This document shows positions 42,801 to 50,439 of a stretch of 64,000 nucleotides of DNA, in pieces. The stretch is taken from assembly GCA_963836195.1 (NCBI GenBank), contig CAWIIX010000002.1, positions 124,001 through 188,000 of the forward strand, in the 5' to 3' direction. The notes under the pieces are model-generated. The model made no database searches, was not told the origin of the DNA, and worked only from the letters and a program-made list of their open reading frames with translations. The position numbers and the translations under genes are program-made. Origin of the DNA: Trebonia sp963836195 (GTDB taxonomy: Bacteria > Actinomycetota > Actinomycetes > Streptosporangiales > Streptosporangiaceae). The first letter of the stretch is position 1. Every line of letters begins with the position of its first letter.

Positions 42801-43997
42801 CGGCGGCGCTACTCGCGCGGCCGGTAACCGCCGCTGCTGCGCGCGGACCAGCCCGCCGCCGATGATCAGCCGCTGGATCTCGCTGGTGCCCTCGTACAGC
42901 CGCAGCAGCCGCACGTCCCGGTAGATCCGCTCGACCGGCATGTCGCGCATGTAGCCGGAGCCGCCGTGGATCTGCACCGCCAGGTCGGCCGCCTGGCCCG
43001 CCATCTCGGTGCAGAACAGCTTGGCGGCGGACGGGCCGATCCGCCGGTCCTCGCCGCTGACGTAGCGGGCGGCGGTCTCCCTGACCAGGGCGCGGCCCGC
43101 GAGCACGCCGGTCTGCTGGTCGGCCAGCATCGCCTGGACGAGCTGGAAGTCGCCGATCACGGTGCCGCCCTGGGTGGCCGAGGCGGCGTAGGCGACGGAC
43201 TCGTCCAGCGCCCGCTGGGCGGTGCCGACCGCCAGCGCGGCCATGTGCACCCGGCCCCGCGCGAGCGACGTCATCGCCGCCCGGTAGCCGGCGTCGACGT
43301 CGTCGCCGACGAGGGCCGAGGCGGACACCCGGACGTCGGAGAACAGCACGTCGGAGGTCCAGGCGCCCTCCTGGCCCATCTTCCGGTCCTTCGCCCCGAC
43401 CTCGACGCCGGGCGTGTCCGCGGGCACCAGGAAGACCGCGATGCCGGTCCCGGACGCGTCGGCCGGCCGGGTGCGGGCGAACACCACGAACAGGTCGGCC
43501 GACGGCGCGTTGGTGATGAACCGCTTCTGGCCGTCGATGACCCAGTCGTCGCCGTCGCGGACCGCGCGGGTCTGCAGCCCGGCCGGGTTGGAGCCCGCCC
43601 CCGGCTCGGTCAGCGCGAACGAGGCGACCACGGCGCCGGACGCGAGCCGCCCGAGCCAGGCCGCCTTCTGCTCGTCGGTGCCGAAGTTCACCAGCACCTG
43701 TCCGGCGATCCCGTTGTTGGTGCCGAACATCGAGCGGACCGCCAGCGACGTGTAGCCGAGCTCCATCGCCAGCTCGACATCCTGGGTGAGGTCAAGCCCG
43801 AGCCCGCCGTGCTCCTGGGGGATCGCGTAGCCGAACAGGCCCATGTCGGCCGCCTGCTTGCGCAGGTCGTCGGGGATGACGTCGGCGTCGGCGATCTCCC
43901 GCTCGCGCGGCACGACCCGCGTCCGGACCCAGTCCCGCAGCTGGGCGAGGATGGCAGCGAAATCCTCTGAACTCACGGCGTCTGACATGGCACCCAT
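42732..43997 (-). CDS. Acyl-CoA dehydrogenase
   Basis: 421 residues. ATG 43997 follows the upstream stop by two bases; ATG 43988 is an alternative. Standard fold and motifs: FALTEPGAGSNPAGLQTRAV, GQKRFITNAPSADLFVVFAR, the YEGTSEIQRLII C-terminal helix where the catalytic glutamate lies (LYEGTSE). It oxidises an acyl-CoA and passes electrons to ETF. Family members usually end about ten residues after RLIIG; here 45 more run antisense into the TetR gene, suggesting a lost stop. Coupled with the second dehydrogenase. Confidence 0.9.
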   Translation of the reverse strand: MGAMSDAVSSEDFAAILAQLRDWVRTRVVPREREIADADVIPDDLRKQAADMGLFGYAIPQEHGGLGLDLTQDVELAMELGYTSLAVRSMFGTNNGIAGQVLVNFGTDEQKAAWLGRLASGAVVASFALTEPGAGSNPAGLQTRAVRDGDDWVIDGQKRFITNAPSADLFVVFARTRPADASGTGIAVFLVPADTPGVEVGAKDRKMGQEGAWTSDVLFSDVRVSASALVGDDVDAGYRAAMTSLARGRVHMAALAVGTAQRALDESVAYAASATQGGTVIGDFQLVQAMLADQQTGVLAGRALVRETAARYVSGEDRRIGPSAAKLFCTEMAGQAADLAVQIHGGSGYMRDMPVERIYRDVRLLRLYEGTSEIQRLIIGGGLVRAQQRRLPAARVAPPLRAQQAGEELLDRLPLLGDRDP

Positions 43998-43999
43998 TA

Positions 44000-45313
44000 T
44001 CAGTCCCCGGGACCGTCCTCGCCGGGGGCGCCGTCCAGATAAGCGGCGTACTTCTCCCGCGCCGCCGCCAGCCGCTTCGGCAGGTGCCCCGACGGCCACA
44101 GGTCGTCGGCCGGCGAGTAGTCCCGCAGGACCTGCTTCGCGACCGTCACCTTGTGCACCTCGGTCGGCCCGTCGGCCAGCCCCATCACCGCCGCGCCGGT
44201 CATCATCCGGGTGAACGGCATCTCGTTGCTCACCCCGAGCGCCCCGTGTACCTGCAGCGCCCGCTGCGCGATGTCGTGCAGCACCGACGGCATCAGCACC
44301 TTGATCGCGGCGATGTCCTTGCGGACCTTGCGGTAGTCGTTGTGCTTGTCGATCTCCCACGCGGTGTACAGCACGAACAGCCGGAACTGGGTCAGCTGGG
44401 CGTAGGAGTCGGCGATGTACCCCTGCACGAACTGCTTCTCCGACAGCTTGCCGCCGGCCGTGTAGCGCGACAGCGCCCGCTCGCAGAGCATGTCGAGCGC
44501 CTTCTGGGCCTGCCCGATCGTGCGCATGGCGTGGTGGATGCGGCCGCCGCCGAGCCGGGTCTGGGCGATCGCGAAAGCCGAGTTCTCCTCCCCGAGCAGC
44601 GCGTCGGCCGGCAGCCGGACGTCGCGGTAGTGAATCAGCGCGTGGTCGCCCTCGCCCAGCGGCTCCGACCCGAGCCCGAGGTTGCGCACGATCTCGATGC
44701 CGGGCAGCCCGGCATCCACGATGAACATCGACATCCCCTGGTGCGGCGACACGTCCGGGTCGGTGACCGCCATCACGATGAAGAACGCGGCCGTCTTCGC
44801 GTTCGAGGAGAAGAACTTCCACCCGTTCAGCACCCACTCGTCGCCGTCCCGCACCGCCCGGGTCCTGAACTGGGTCGGGTCGGCGCCGCCCTCCGGCTCG
44901 GTCATCGAGAAGCAGGAGAACACCTCGCCGTCCAGCAGCGGCCGCAGGTACTTCTCCTGCTGCGCGGGCGAGCCGTAGTGCGCGATGATCTCGGCGTTGC
45001 CGGTGTCCGGGGCCTGGCACCCGAAGATCACCGGGGCCCAGCTCGACCGGCCCAGGATCTCGTTCAGCAGGCAGAGCCGGACCGCGCCGTGCCCCTGACC
45101 GCCAAGCTCGGGCCCGAGGTGGGTCGCCCACAGCCCCTGCGCGCGGACCGCCTGCTTGAGCGGGTCGATGACCTTCCTGATCGCGACGCTCGGCGGCGTG
45201 AACGCCAGGCGCGGCCAGATCAGGTCGAGCGGCTCGACGTTCTCGCGGACGAACGCGTCCGCCCAGTCCAGCTTCTGCTGGAACTCGGGCTCGGTCTCGA
45301 AATCCCACGCCAT
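44000..45313 (-). CDS. Acyl-CoA dehydrogenase (ACAD11-like)
   Basis: 437 residues, full length. ETEPEFQQKLDWADAFVREN at the start, CFSMTEPEGGADPTQFRTRA, WKFFSSNAKTAAFFIVMAVT and RALQVHGALGVSNEMPFTRM are the substrate- and FAD-binding blocks. The C-terminal ADGPTEVHKVTVAKQVLRDY is of the ACAD10/11 type. Two genes in tandem suggest beta-oxidation of an unusual or branched acyl-CoA. The stop and the next ATG are two bases apart (TGATAATG). Confidence 0.92.
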   Translation of the reverse strand: MAWDFETEPEFQQKLDWADAFVRENVEPLDLIWPRLAFTPPSVAIRKVIDPLKQAVRAQGLWATHLGPELGGQGHGAVRLCLLNEILGRSSWAPVIFGCQAPDTGNAEIIAHYGSPAQQEKYLRPLLDGEVFSCFSMTEPEGGADPTQFRTRAVRDGDEWVLNGWKFFSSNAKTAAFFIVMAVTDPDVSPHQGMSMFIVDAGLPGIEIVRNLGLGSEPLGEGDHALIHYRDVRLPADALLGEENSAFAIAQTRLGGGRIHHAMRTIGQAQKALDMLCERALSRYTAGGKLSEKQFVQGYIADSYAQLTQFRLFVLYTAWEIDKHNDYRKVRKDIAAIKVLMPSVLHDIAQRALQVHGALGVSNEMPFTRMMTGAAVMGLADGPTEVHKVTVAKQVLRDYSPADDLWPSGHLPKRLAAAREKYAAYLDGAPGEDGPGD

Positions 45314-45369
45314 CGCGCTGTCTCCCTCACCTCAGGGAACGATAATTCTCAAAACACAAGAACCATATA

Positions 45370-45380
45370 TCGAACGGACC
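45370..45380 (+). repeat. Dispersed TCGAACGGACC element, site 4
   Basis: TCGAACGGACC (45370-45380) continues CGGGCGACTCCGG, like the right side of site 1. It lies upstream of the acyl-CoA dehydrogenase gene in a 313-base gap. Confidence 0.8.
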
Positions 45381-45434
45381 CGGGCGACTCCGGTCCCACA
45401 ATCGCCCGGGCTACCACGGCCGGCCGGGATCGTT

Positions 45435-45562
45435 TCGGCCCCGTGGCCCACCGGGCTGCATCTAGCGGGCCTGTGGCCCCCAGGGCTGAAACGAATGCGG
45501 GCCTGTGGCCCCCAGGGCCCGAACGATAACGGGCCTGTGGCCCACCAGGCCACAACGACAGC
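45435..45562. repeat. 32-bp tandem repeat, four copies
   Basis: Units start near 45435, 45467, 45499 and 45531. Each has the core GGGCCTGTGGCCCCCAGGGC or a close variant, followed by a variable 10-12 base piece such as TGAAACGAATGC. The core can fold on itself (GGGCC...GGCCC). The array lies between the acyl-CoA dehydrogenase and the aldolase-like gene. Confidence 0.9.
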
Positions 45563-45573
45563 CATCCCCGTCA

Positions 45574-45589
45574 GATAACAGCAAGAAGC
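45574..45589. repeat. 16-bp repeat GATAACAGCAAGAAGC, second copy
   Basis: Identical to 24157-24172. Both lie 38-52 bases past the stop of a minus-strand gene. A recurring 3' element is possible. Confidence 0.55.
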
Positions 45590-45626
45590 CGTGCCGCCGC
45601 CACCAGCCCCGCAGGTCCAGCCGCGG

Positions 45627-46655
45627 CTACCAGCCCCGCAGGTCCACCGGCCACGCCTCGAGCACGCGGTCGTCCGCCACCAGGAACAGCCGCTCGTGGT
45701 AGGCCATGGTCGGGTCGACGTGGGCGGGCAGCACCCGGACGCGGTCGCCCACCGCCGGCAGCGAGCCCCCGGGCGGCGGCGAGAAGGTGAGGTGCTCGTC
45801 GGAGCAGAACCACACCACCGAGCCGTCGGCCAGCGACGGGTTGCCGTGGTCCATGCCGAGCGCCTTCAGCCCGCAGTCGGCCACCGCCCAGCCGCCCGGG
45901 TTGACCGAGATGACGGTTGCGAGGATGCTCAGCGCGGGCCCGAACGGCAGCCCGAGCGAGGCGTAGTCGGTGTCCATCAGCGCGTAGGAGCCGGCCTGGA
46001 GCTCGGTCGCGGAGACGTTGAGGTCCCAGCTACCGGTCCCGCCGGCCGACCGGATCGGGCCGCCCACGGCGGCGTGGGCCTGCTCGAGCAGGGCCATGCT
46101 CTCCGCCACCTGGCGGGCCCGGTCGGCCCGGTCCTTCACCATCATCGTGTGCCCCTCGTAGCCCATCACCCCGCGCACCTCCAGGCCGGCCCCGCGGGCC
46201 AGCTCGGCCAGGCCGCCGGCCTCGCCGGGGGAGATGCCGCAGCGCGGCAGGCCAACGTTGACGTCGATCAGCACCTCGCGCACGCCGCCCCGGACGGCGG
46301 CCTCCAGCGTGGCAACCGAGTCCACCGCAGCCGTCACCCGCGCCCCCGCCGCCACCAGGGCGCCCAGCCGGGACGCGTCAAGCACCTCGTTGGCCAGCAG
46401 CAGGTCCTGGCCGAGGCCGGCCGCCACCATCCCCTCGACCTCGCGGATGGTGGCGCAGGTGAACCCGGGGTGGCCGACGTCGCGCTGGTGACGGGCCAGC
46501 TCGGTGCACTTGTGCGCCTTGACGTGCGGCCGCAGGCGCGGGCCGGGCCACGCCTCCGCCATCAGGGCCAGGTTGCCCGCCAGCAGGGCGGCGTCCATGA
46601 GGGGCGCAGGGGTCTGCAGCTCCGCCAGGTTACGGGGGTGGGACGTGGTGGTCAT
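45627..46655 (-). CDS. D-threonine aldolase / amino-acid-deaminase-like PLP enzyme
   Basis: 342 residues from an ATG at 46655. It belongs to the alanine-racemase-fold D-threonine aldolase group: LQTPAPLMDAALLAGNLALM, the PLP lysine region RPHVKAHKCTELARHQ, MGYEGHTMMVKDRADRARQ, and the metal-binding C-terminal part FCSDEHLTFSPPPGG with the PAHVDPTMAYHERLFLV end. The family cleaves D-3-hydroxy amino acids to glycine and an aldehyde, or removes ammonia from them. Substrate open. It stands alone, upstream of and divergent from the APC permease. Confidence 0.88.
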   Translation of the reverse strand: MTTTSHPRNLAELQTPAPLMDAALLAGNLALMAEAWPGPRLRPHVKAHKCTELARHQRDVGHPGFTCATIREVEGMVAAGLGQDLLLANEVLDASRLGALVAAGARVTAAVDSVATLEAAVRGGVREVLIDVNVGLPRCGISPGEAGGLAELARGAGLEVRGVMGYEGHTMMVKDRADRARQVAESMALLEQAHAAVGGPIRSAGGTGSWDLNVSATELQAGSYALMDTDYASLGLPFGPALSILATVISVNPGGWAVADCGLKALGMDHGNPSLADGSVVWFCSDEHLTFSPPPGGSLPAVGDRVRVLPAHVDPTMAYHERLFLVADDRVLEAWPVDLRGW

Positions 46656-46888
46656 GCATCCAGCATGGACGAGCGGCCGACCCGCGGCAACGGCCAAACG
46701 GTCACAACAGCCTCAACAGAGACAACAGAGACAACAGACACAGCATTCACCGACGGGTAAAGCGGCGCTGGAAGGCTCCAAACCGCGCCAAGATGCGCCG
46801 TAAAACGCCAGTCACCGCGCTGAATGTAACCCGAAAAGTCATGAAAGATCGTCTCAAGTAACAGCTCAGTTGTTGATCTTGACACCTT

Positions 46889-48499
46889 ATGCGCAGGATG
46901 AGTCAATTTCGGATAACTGACCGGGCTGCCGCCCCCTCAGGCACTCCTTCGACGCCGGGAGGGCTCGTGTCGGACGAGACCACAGAGCGCACGGTCATCA
47001 GCGCCGATCAGCGGCGGCTGCACGAGCTGGGTTACGCCCAGGAGCTGCGCCGGCATATGTCCGGCTTCAGCAACTTCGCCGTCTCCTTCACGATCATCTC
47101 GATTCTGTCGGGGTGCCTGACGCTGTACGGGACGGGGATGACGGACGGCGGGCCGGTGATCATCACGTGGGGGTGGCCGTTCGTGGGGGTGATGACGCTG
47201 TTCGTGGGGTTGTCGATGGCGGAGGTGTGCTCGAGCTTCCCGACGGCGGGGGGGTTGTACTACTGGTCGGCGAAGCTGGCGCCGCGCAACCCGGCGGCGT
47301 GGAGTTGGTTCACGGGGTGGTTCAACTTCCTCGGGCAGGTCGCGGTGACGGCGGGGATCGACTTCGGGGCGGCGTTCTTCCTGAACGCGCTGCTGGACCT
47401 GGAGTGGAACTTCAGCACGACGGCGCACTGGCACACGATCGTCTTGTTCGCGGCGATCTTGGTGCTGCACGGGGTGCTGAACCAGTTCGGGGTCACGCTG
47501 GTGGCGCTGCTGAACAACGTGAGCGTGTGGTGGCACATCCTCGGGGTGCTGGTCATCGTCGGGGTGCTGGCGTTCGCGCCGGGCCATCACCAGTCCGCGT
47601 CGTATGTGTTCGGCCACTTCGCGAACGGCAGCGGGTGGGGGTCGAAGGTCTACGTGCTGATGCTGGGGCTGCTGCTGGCGCAGTACACGTTCACCGGCTA
47701 CGACGCGTCGGCGCACATGACGGAGGAGACCCGGGACGCGGCGGTGGCGGGGCCGCGGGGGATCGTGACGTCGATCGTGGTGTCGCTGTTCGCGGGGTGG
47801 CTGCTGCTGATCGGGATCACGTTCGCGATCCAGAACTACACCAGCGAGGTCGGGGCGACGGTGCCGCCGGCGCAGATCTTCATCGACGCGATCGGGGGGA
47901 CCGGCGCGAGGCTGCTGCTGCTGATCGTGATCGTGGCGCAGCTGTTTTGCGGGATGTCGTCGGTGACGGCGAACTCGCGGATGATCTACGCGTTCTCCCG
48001 CGACGGGGCGGTGCCGGGCAGCGCGATCTGGCATCACATCAACCCGAAGACGCGGACGCCGACCAACGCGATCTGGCTGGCGGCCGGCGGCGCGCTGATC
48101 CTGGGGCTGCCGTACCTGTGGAACAGCACCGCCTACGCGGCGGTGACCTCGATCGCGGTGATCGGCCTGTATGTGGCGTACGTGCTGCCGACGTTCCTGC
48201 GGCTGCGGCTCGGCTCGAGCTTCCAGCGCGGGCCGTGGCACCTGGGCCGCTGGTCGCGGCCGATCGGGATCATCGCCTGCGTCTGGGTCGTGTTCATCAC
48301 GGTGCTGTTCATGCTCCCGACCGTCAACCCGATCAACTTCGACAACTTCAACTACACCGTGTTCGCGGTGGTCGCCGTGATCGGCTTCGCCGGCATCTAC
48401 TGGCTCGTCTCCGCCCGCCGCTGGTTCACCGGCCCCCGGGTCCAGGGCACCGCCGAGGAACTGGCCGCGGCCGAGGCCGAACTGGAGGCACTGGCGTAA
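46889..48499 (+). CDS. APC-family amino acid/amine permease
   Basis: 536 residues from the first ATG; a GTG at 46967 with a GGGAGGG site is an equally good start. About 12 membrane helices: FSNFAVSFTIISILSGCLTL, GGPVIITWGWPFVGVMTLFV, YTFTGYDASAHMTEETRDA (conserved acidic patch), SSVTANSRMIYAFSRDGAVP. It resembles GABA/polyamine permeases of the APC superfamily. The gene uses many G-ending codons (GTG, GGG, CTG, GCG) through 47100-48060, unlike its neighbours. The glutamine-synthetase-like gene starts on the base right after its stop. Confidence 0.9.
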   Translation: MRRMSQFRITDRAAAPSGTPSTPGGLVSDETTERTVISADQRRLHELGYAQELRRHMSGFSNFAVSFTIISILSGCLTLYGTGMTDGGPVIITWGWPFVGVMTLFVGLSMAEVCSSFPTAGGLYYWSAKLAPRNPAAWSWFTGWFNFLGQVAVTAGIDFGAAFFLNALLDLEWNFSTTAHWHTIVLFAAILVLHGVLNQFGVTLVALLNNVSVWWHILGVLVIVGVLAFAPGHHQSASYVFGHFANGSGWGSKVYVLMLGLLLAQYTFTGYDASAHMTEETRDAAVAGPRGIVTSIVVSLFAGWLLLIGITFAIQNYTSEVGATVPPAQIFIDAIGGTGARLLLLIVIVAQLFCGMSSVTANSRMIYAFSRDGAVPGSAIWHHINPKTRTPTNAIWLAAGGALILGLPYLWNSTAYAAVTSIAVIGLYVAYVLPTFLRLRLGSSFQRGPWHLGRWSRPIGIIACVWVVFITVLFMLPTVNPINFDNFNYTVFAVVAVIGFAGIYWLVSARRWFTGPRVQGTAEELAAAEAELEALA

Positions 48500-49852
48500 A
48501 TGAACCTCGAGGCGCTGCGCGAACTCGTCCGCATGGGGGAAATCGACACCGTCGTCGTCGCCATGACCGACATGCAGGGGCGGCTGCAGGGCAAGCGCTT
48601 CCACGCGAGGCACTTCCTCGACGAGGTGGTGCCGAACGCGACCGAGGCCTGCTCCTACCTGCTCGCGGTCGACACCGAGATGAACACGGTCGACGGCTAC
48701 GAGATCACCTCCTGGGAGCGCGGCTACGGCGACTTCGTGCTGGTGCCCGACCTCGACACCCTCCGGCTGATCAGCTGGCAGCCGGGCACCGCGCTGGTGC
48801 TGGCCGACGTGCAGGCGATCGACCACAGCCCGGTCCGCGTGTCGCCCCGCCAGGTGCTCAAGGCGCAGCTGGCCCGGGCGGCCGAGCGCGGCTGGACGGC
48901 GCTGTCAGGCACCGAGCTCGAGTTCGTCGTGTACGAAGGCAGCTACGAGCAGGCCTGGGACCAGAACTACCGCAACCTCACCCCGGCCAACCGCTACAAC
49001 GCCGACTACTCGGTGCTCGGCACCGGCCGGATCGAGCCCCTGCTGCGCGACATCAGGACCTCGATGGCGACCGCGGGCCTGTACGTGGAGTCGGCCAAGG
49101 GCGAGTGCAACCTCGGCCAGCACGAGATCGCGTTCAAGTACGACGACGCGCTCACCACCGCCGACCAGCACACGATCTACAAGACCGGGGCGAAGGAGAT
49201 CGCCGCCGCCCGCGGCTACGCGCTCACGTTCATGGCCAAGCCCAACGCGGCCGAGGGCAACTCGTGCCACATCCACCTCTCGTTCCGCACCGCCGACGGG
49301 CACGCCGACCCGGTCATGGCCGGGGACGGCGCGTACGGCCTCTCGCCCACCGGCGAGTCGATGATCGCGGGGATGCTGGCCGGGCTGCGCGAGCTGACGC
49401 TGCTGTTCGCGCCGACCATCAACTCCTACAAGCGCTACGCCGACGGCTCGTTCGCGCCCACCACCGTCGCCTGGGGCCCGGACAACCGGACCTGCGCGCT
49501 CCGGCTGGTCGGGCACGGCCCGTCGCTGCGGATCGAGTGCCGGGTGCCGGGCGGCGACGTCAACCCCTACCTGGCGCTGGCGGGCCTGGTCGCGGCCGCG
49601 CTCAACGGGGTCGAGAACGGCCTCGAGCTCCCCCCGCCGGTCACCGGGAACGCCTACCCGCTGACCAACCTGCCCCGCGTCCCGACGTCGCTGAACGAGG
49701 CCCTCGCGCTGTGGATCACCTCGCCGCTGGCAGCCGAGGCCCTCGGCCAGGACGTGGTCGACCACTATGCGAACATGGCGCGGGTGGAGATCGCCGCCTA
49801 CGCCGCCGCAGTCACCGACTGGGAACTGCGCCGCTACTTCGAGCGCATCTGA
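48500..49852 (+). CDS. Glutamine-synthetase-like gamma-glutamyl ligase (PuuA/GlnA3-4 type)
   Basis: 450 residues. N-terminal beta-grasp part VVAMTDMQGRLQGKRFHARH; catalytic blocks SGTELEFVVYEGS, ESAKGECNLGQHEIAFKYDD, TFMAKPNAAEGNSCHIHLSF, NSYKRYADGSFAPTTVAWG and NRTCALRLVGHGPSLRIECR. The LRIECR end and overall form suit the group that glutamylates amines, such as putrescine, polyamines or ethanolamine, rather than ammonia. Coupled to the APC permease one base upstream, so the permease probably brings in its amine. Confidence 0.88.
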   Translation: MNLEALRELVRMGEIDTVVVAMTDMQGRLQGKRFHARHFLDEVVPNATEACSYLLAVDTEMNTVDGYEITSWERGYGDFVLVPDLDTLRLISWQPGTALVLADVQAIDHSPVRVSPRQVLKAQLARAAERGWTALSGTELEFVVYEGSYEQAWDQNYRNLTPANRYNADYSVLGTGRIEPLLRDIRTSMATAGLYVESAKGECNLGQHEIAFKYDDALTTADQHTIYKTGAKEIAAARGYALTFMAKPNAAEGNSCHIHLSFRTADGHADPVMAGDGAYGLSPTGESMIAGMLAGLRELTLLFAPTINSYKRYADGSFAPTTVAWGPDNRTCALRLVGHGPSLRIECRVPGGDVNPYLALAGLVAAALNGVENGLELPPPVTGNAYPLTNLPRVPTSLNEALALWITSPLAAEALGQDVVDHYANMARVEIAAYAAAVTDWELRRYFERI

Positions 49853-49902
49853 CGCGACCGACCACACCGAGCAACAAGCTCCCGAGGATCAAAATCCTCC
49901 TA

Positions 49903-49963
49903 TCGAACGGACCCTGACTCCGCCTCCATCCGTCGCACTCAGGCGAAGCAACGGTCCGTTCGA
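49903..49963. repeat. Dispersed TCGAACGGACC element, site 5 (inverted pair)
   Basis: TCGAACGGACC (49903-49913) and GGTCCGTTCGA (49953-49963) face each other across 39 bases. AAAATCCTCCTA before the first copy resembles other copies. It lies between the ligase and the GntR gene. Confidence 0.85.
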
Positions 49964-50039
49964 AGTGGGGAAGGTTTTGACCTTCGGCCGTTGACCTTCG
50001 ACCTCGCTACCAGGCGACGGCGGCGGCACCAGCGCGGCT

Positions 50040-50066
50040 CATGGTGATAGTATGAGTATCACCATG
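50040..50066. promoter_or_regulatory. Palindrome over the GntR start codon
   Basis: CATGGTGATA (50040-50049) and TATCACCATG (50057-50066) are perfect 10-bp arms with a 7-base spacer that contains the GntR start ATG (50052-50054). Autoregulation by the encoded YtrA-type GntR protein is the natural reading. Confidence 0.7.
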
Positions 50067-50411
50067 CTGGAAGTCAAGATCGACCACCGGGAGCCGCTGC
50101 CGCTGTTCGAGCAGGTCTGCGCGGAGATCAGGCGGGCCATCGCCGACGGCGAGATCGGCCCCGGCGAGCGGCTCCCGCCGGCCCGGGACCTGGCCGCCGT
50201 CCTCGGCGTGAACAGCAACACGGTGCTGCGCGCGCTGCGGCTGCTGCGCGACGAGGGCCTGCTCGAGTTCCGCCGCGGCCGCGGCGTCACCGTCGTCGGC
50301 TCGGCCCACCGCAGCGCCGTCCTCGACCGCGCCCGCGAGCTGGTGGCCTTTGCCAAGCACCAGGGCTACGACCGCGACGAGCTCATCAAGATCATCCAGG
50401 CGCTGGGCTAG
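50052..50411 (+). CDS. GntR-family regulator, YtrA subfamily
   Basis: 119 residues. A winged helix of the GntR type (PLPLFEQVCAEIRRAIADGE, RLPPARDLAAVLGVNSNTVL, RALRLLRDEGLLEFRRGRGV) is followed by only a short tail (HRSAVLDRARELVAFAKHQG) with no effector domain, as in YtrA. YtrA proteins usually control an adjacent ABC transporter, absent here; the next gene is an SDR. Its stop is 28 bases ahead of that gene. Confidence 0.9.
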   Translation: MSITMLEVKIDHREPLPLFEQVCAEIRRAIADGEIGPGERLPPARDLAAVLGVNSNTVLRALRLLRDEGLLEFRRGRGVTVVGSAHRSAVLDRARELVAFAKHQGYDRDELIKIIQALG

Positions 50412-50439
50412 CCGGCCCGATCCTGGGCACTAACGGAGT

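Noticed and set aside
46710..46745. 9-bp CAACAGAGA repeats upstream of the permease
   Set aside because: Short simple-sequence run; no sign of function beyond slippage.
46937..48826. 629-residue antisense ORF opposite the APC permease
   Set aside because: Composition is a high-GC shadow (Arg, His, Gln rich), with no domain; the plus strand encodes a clear transporter.
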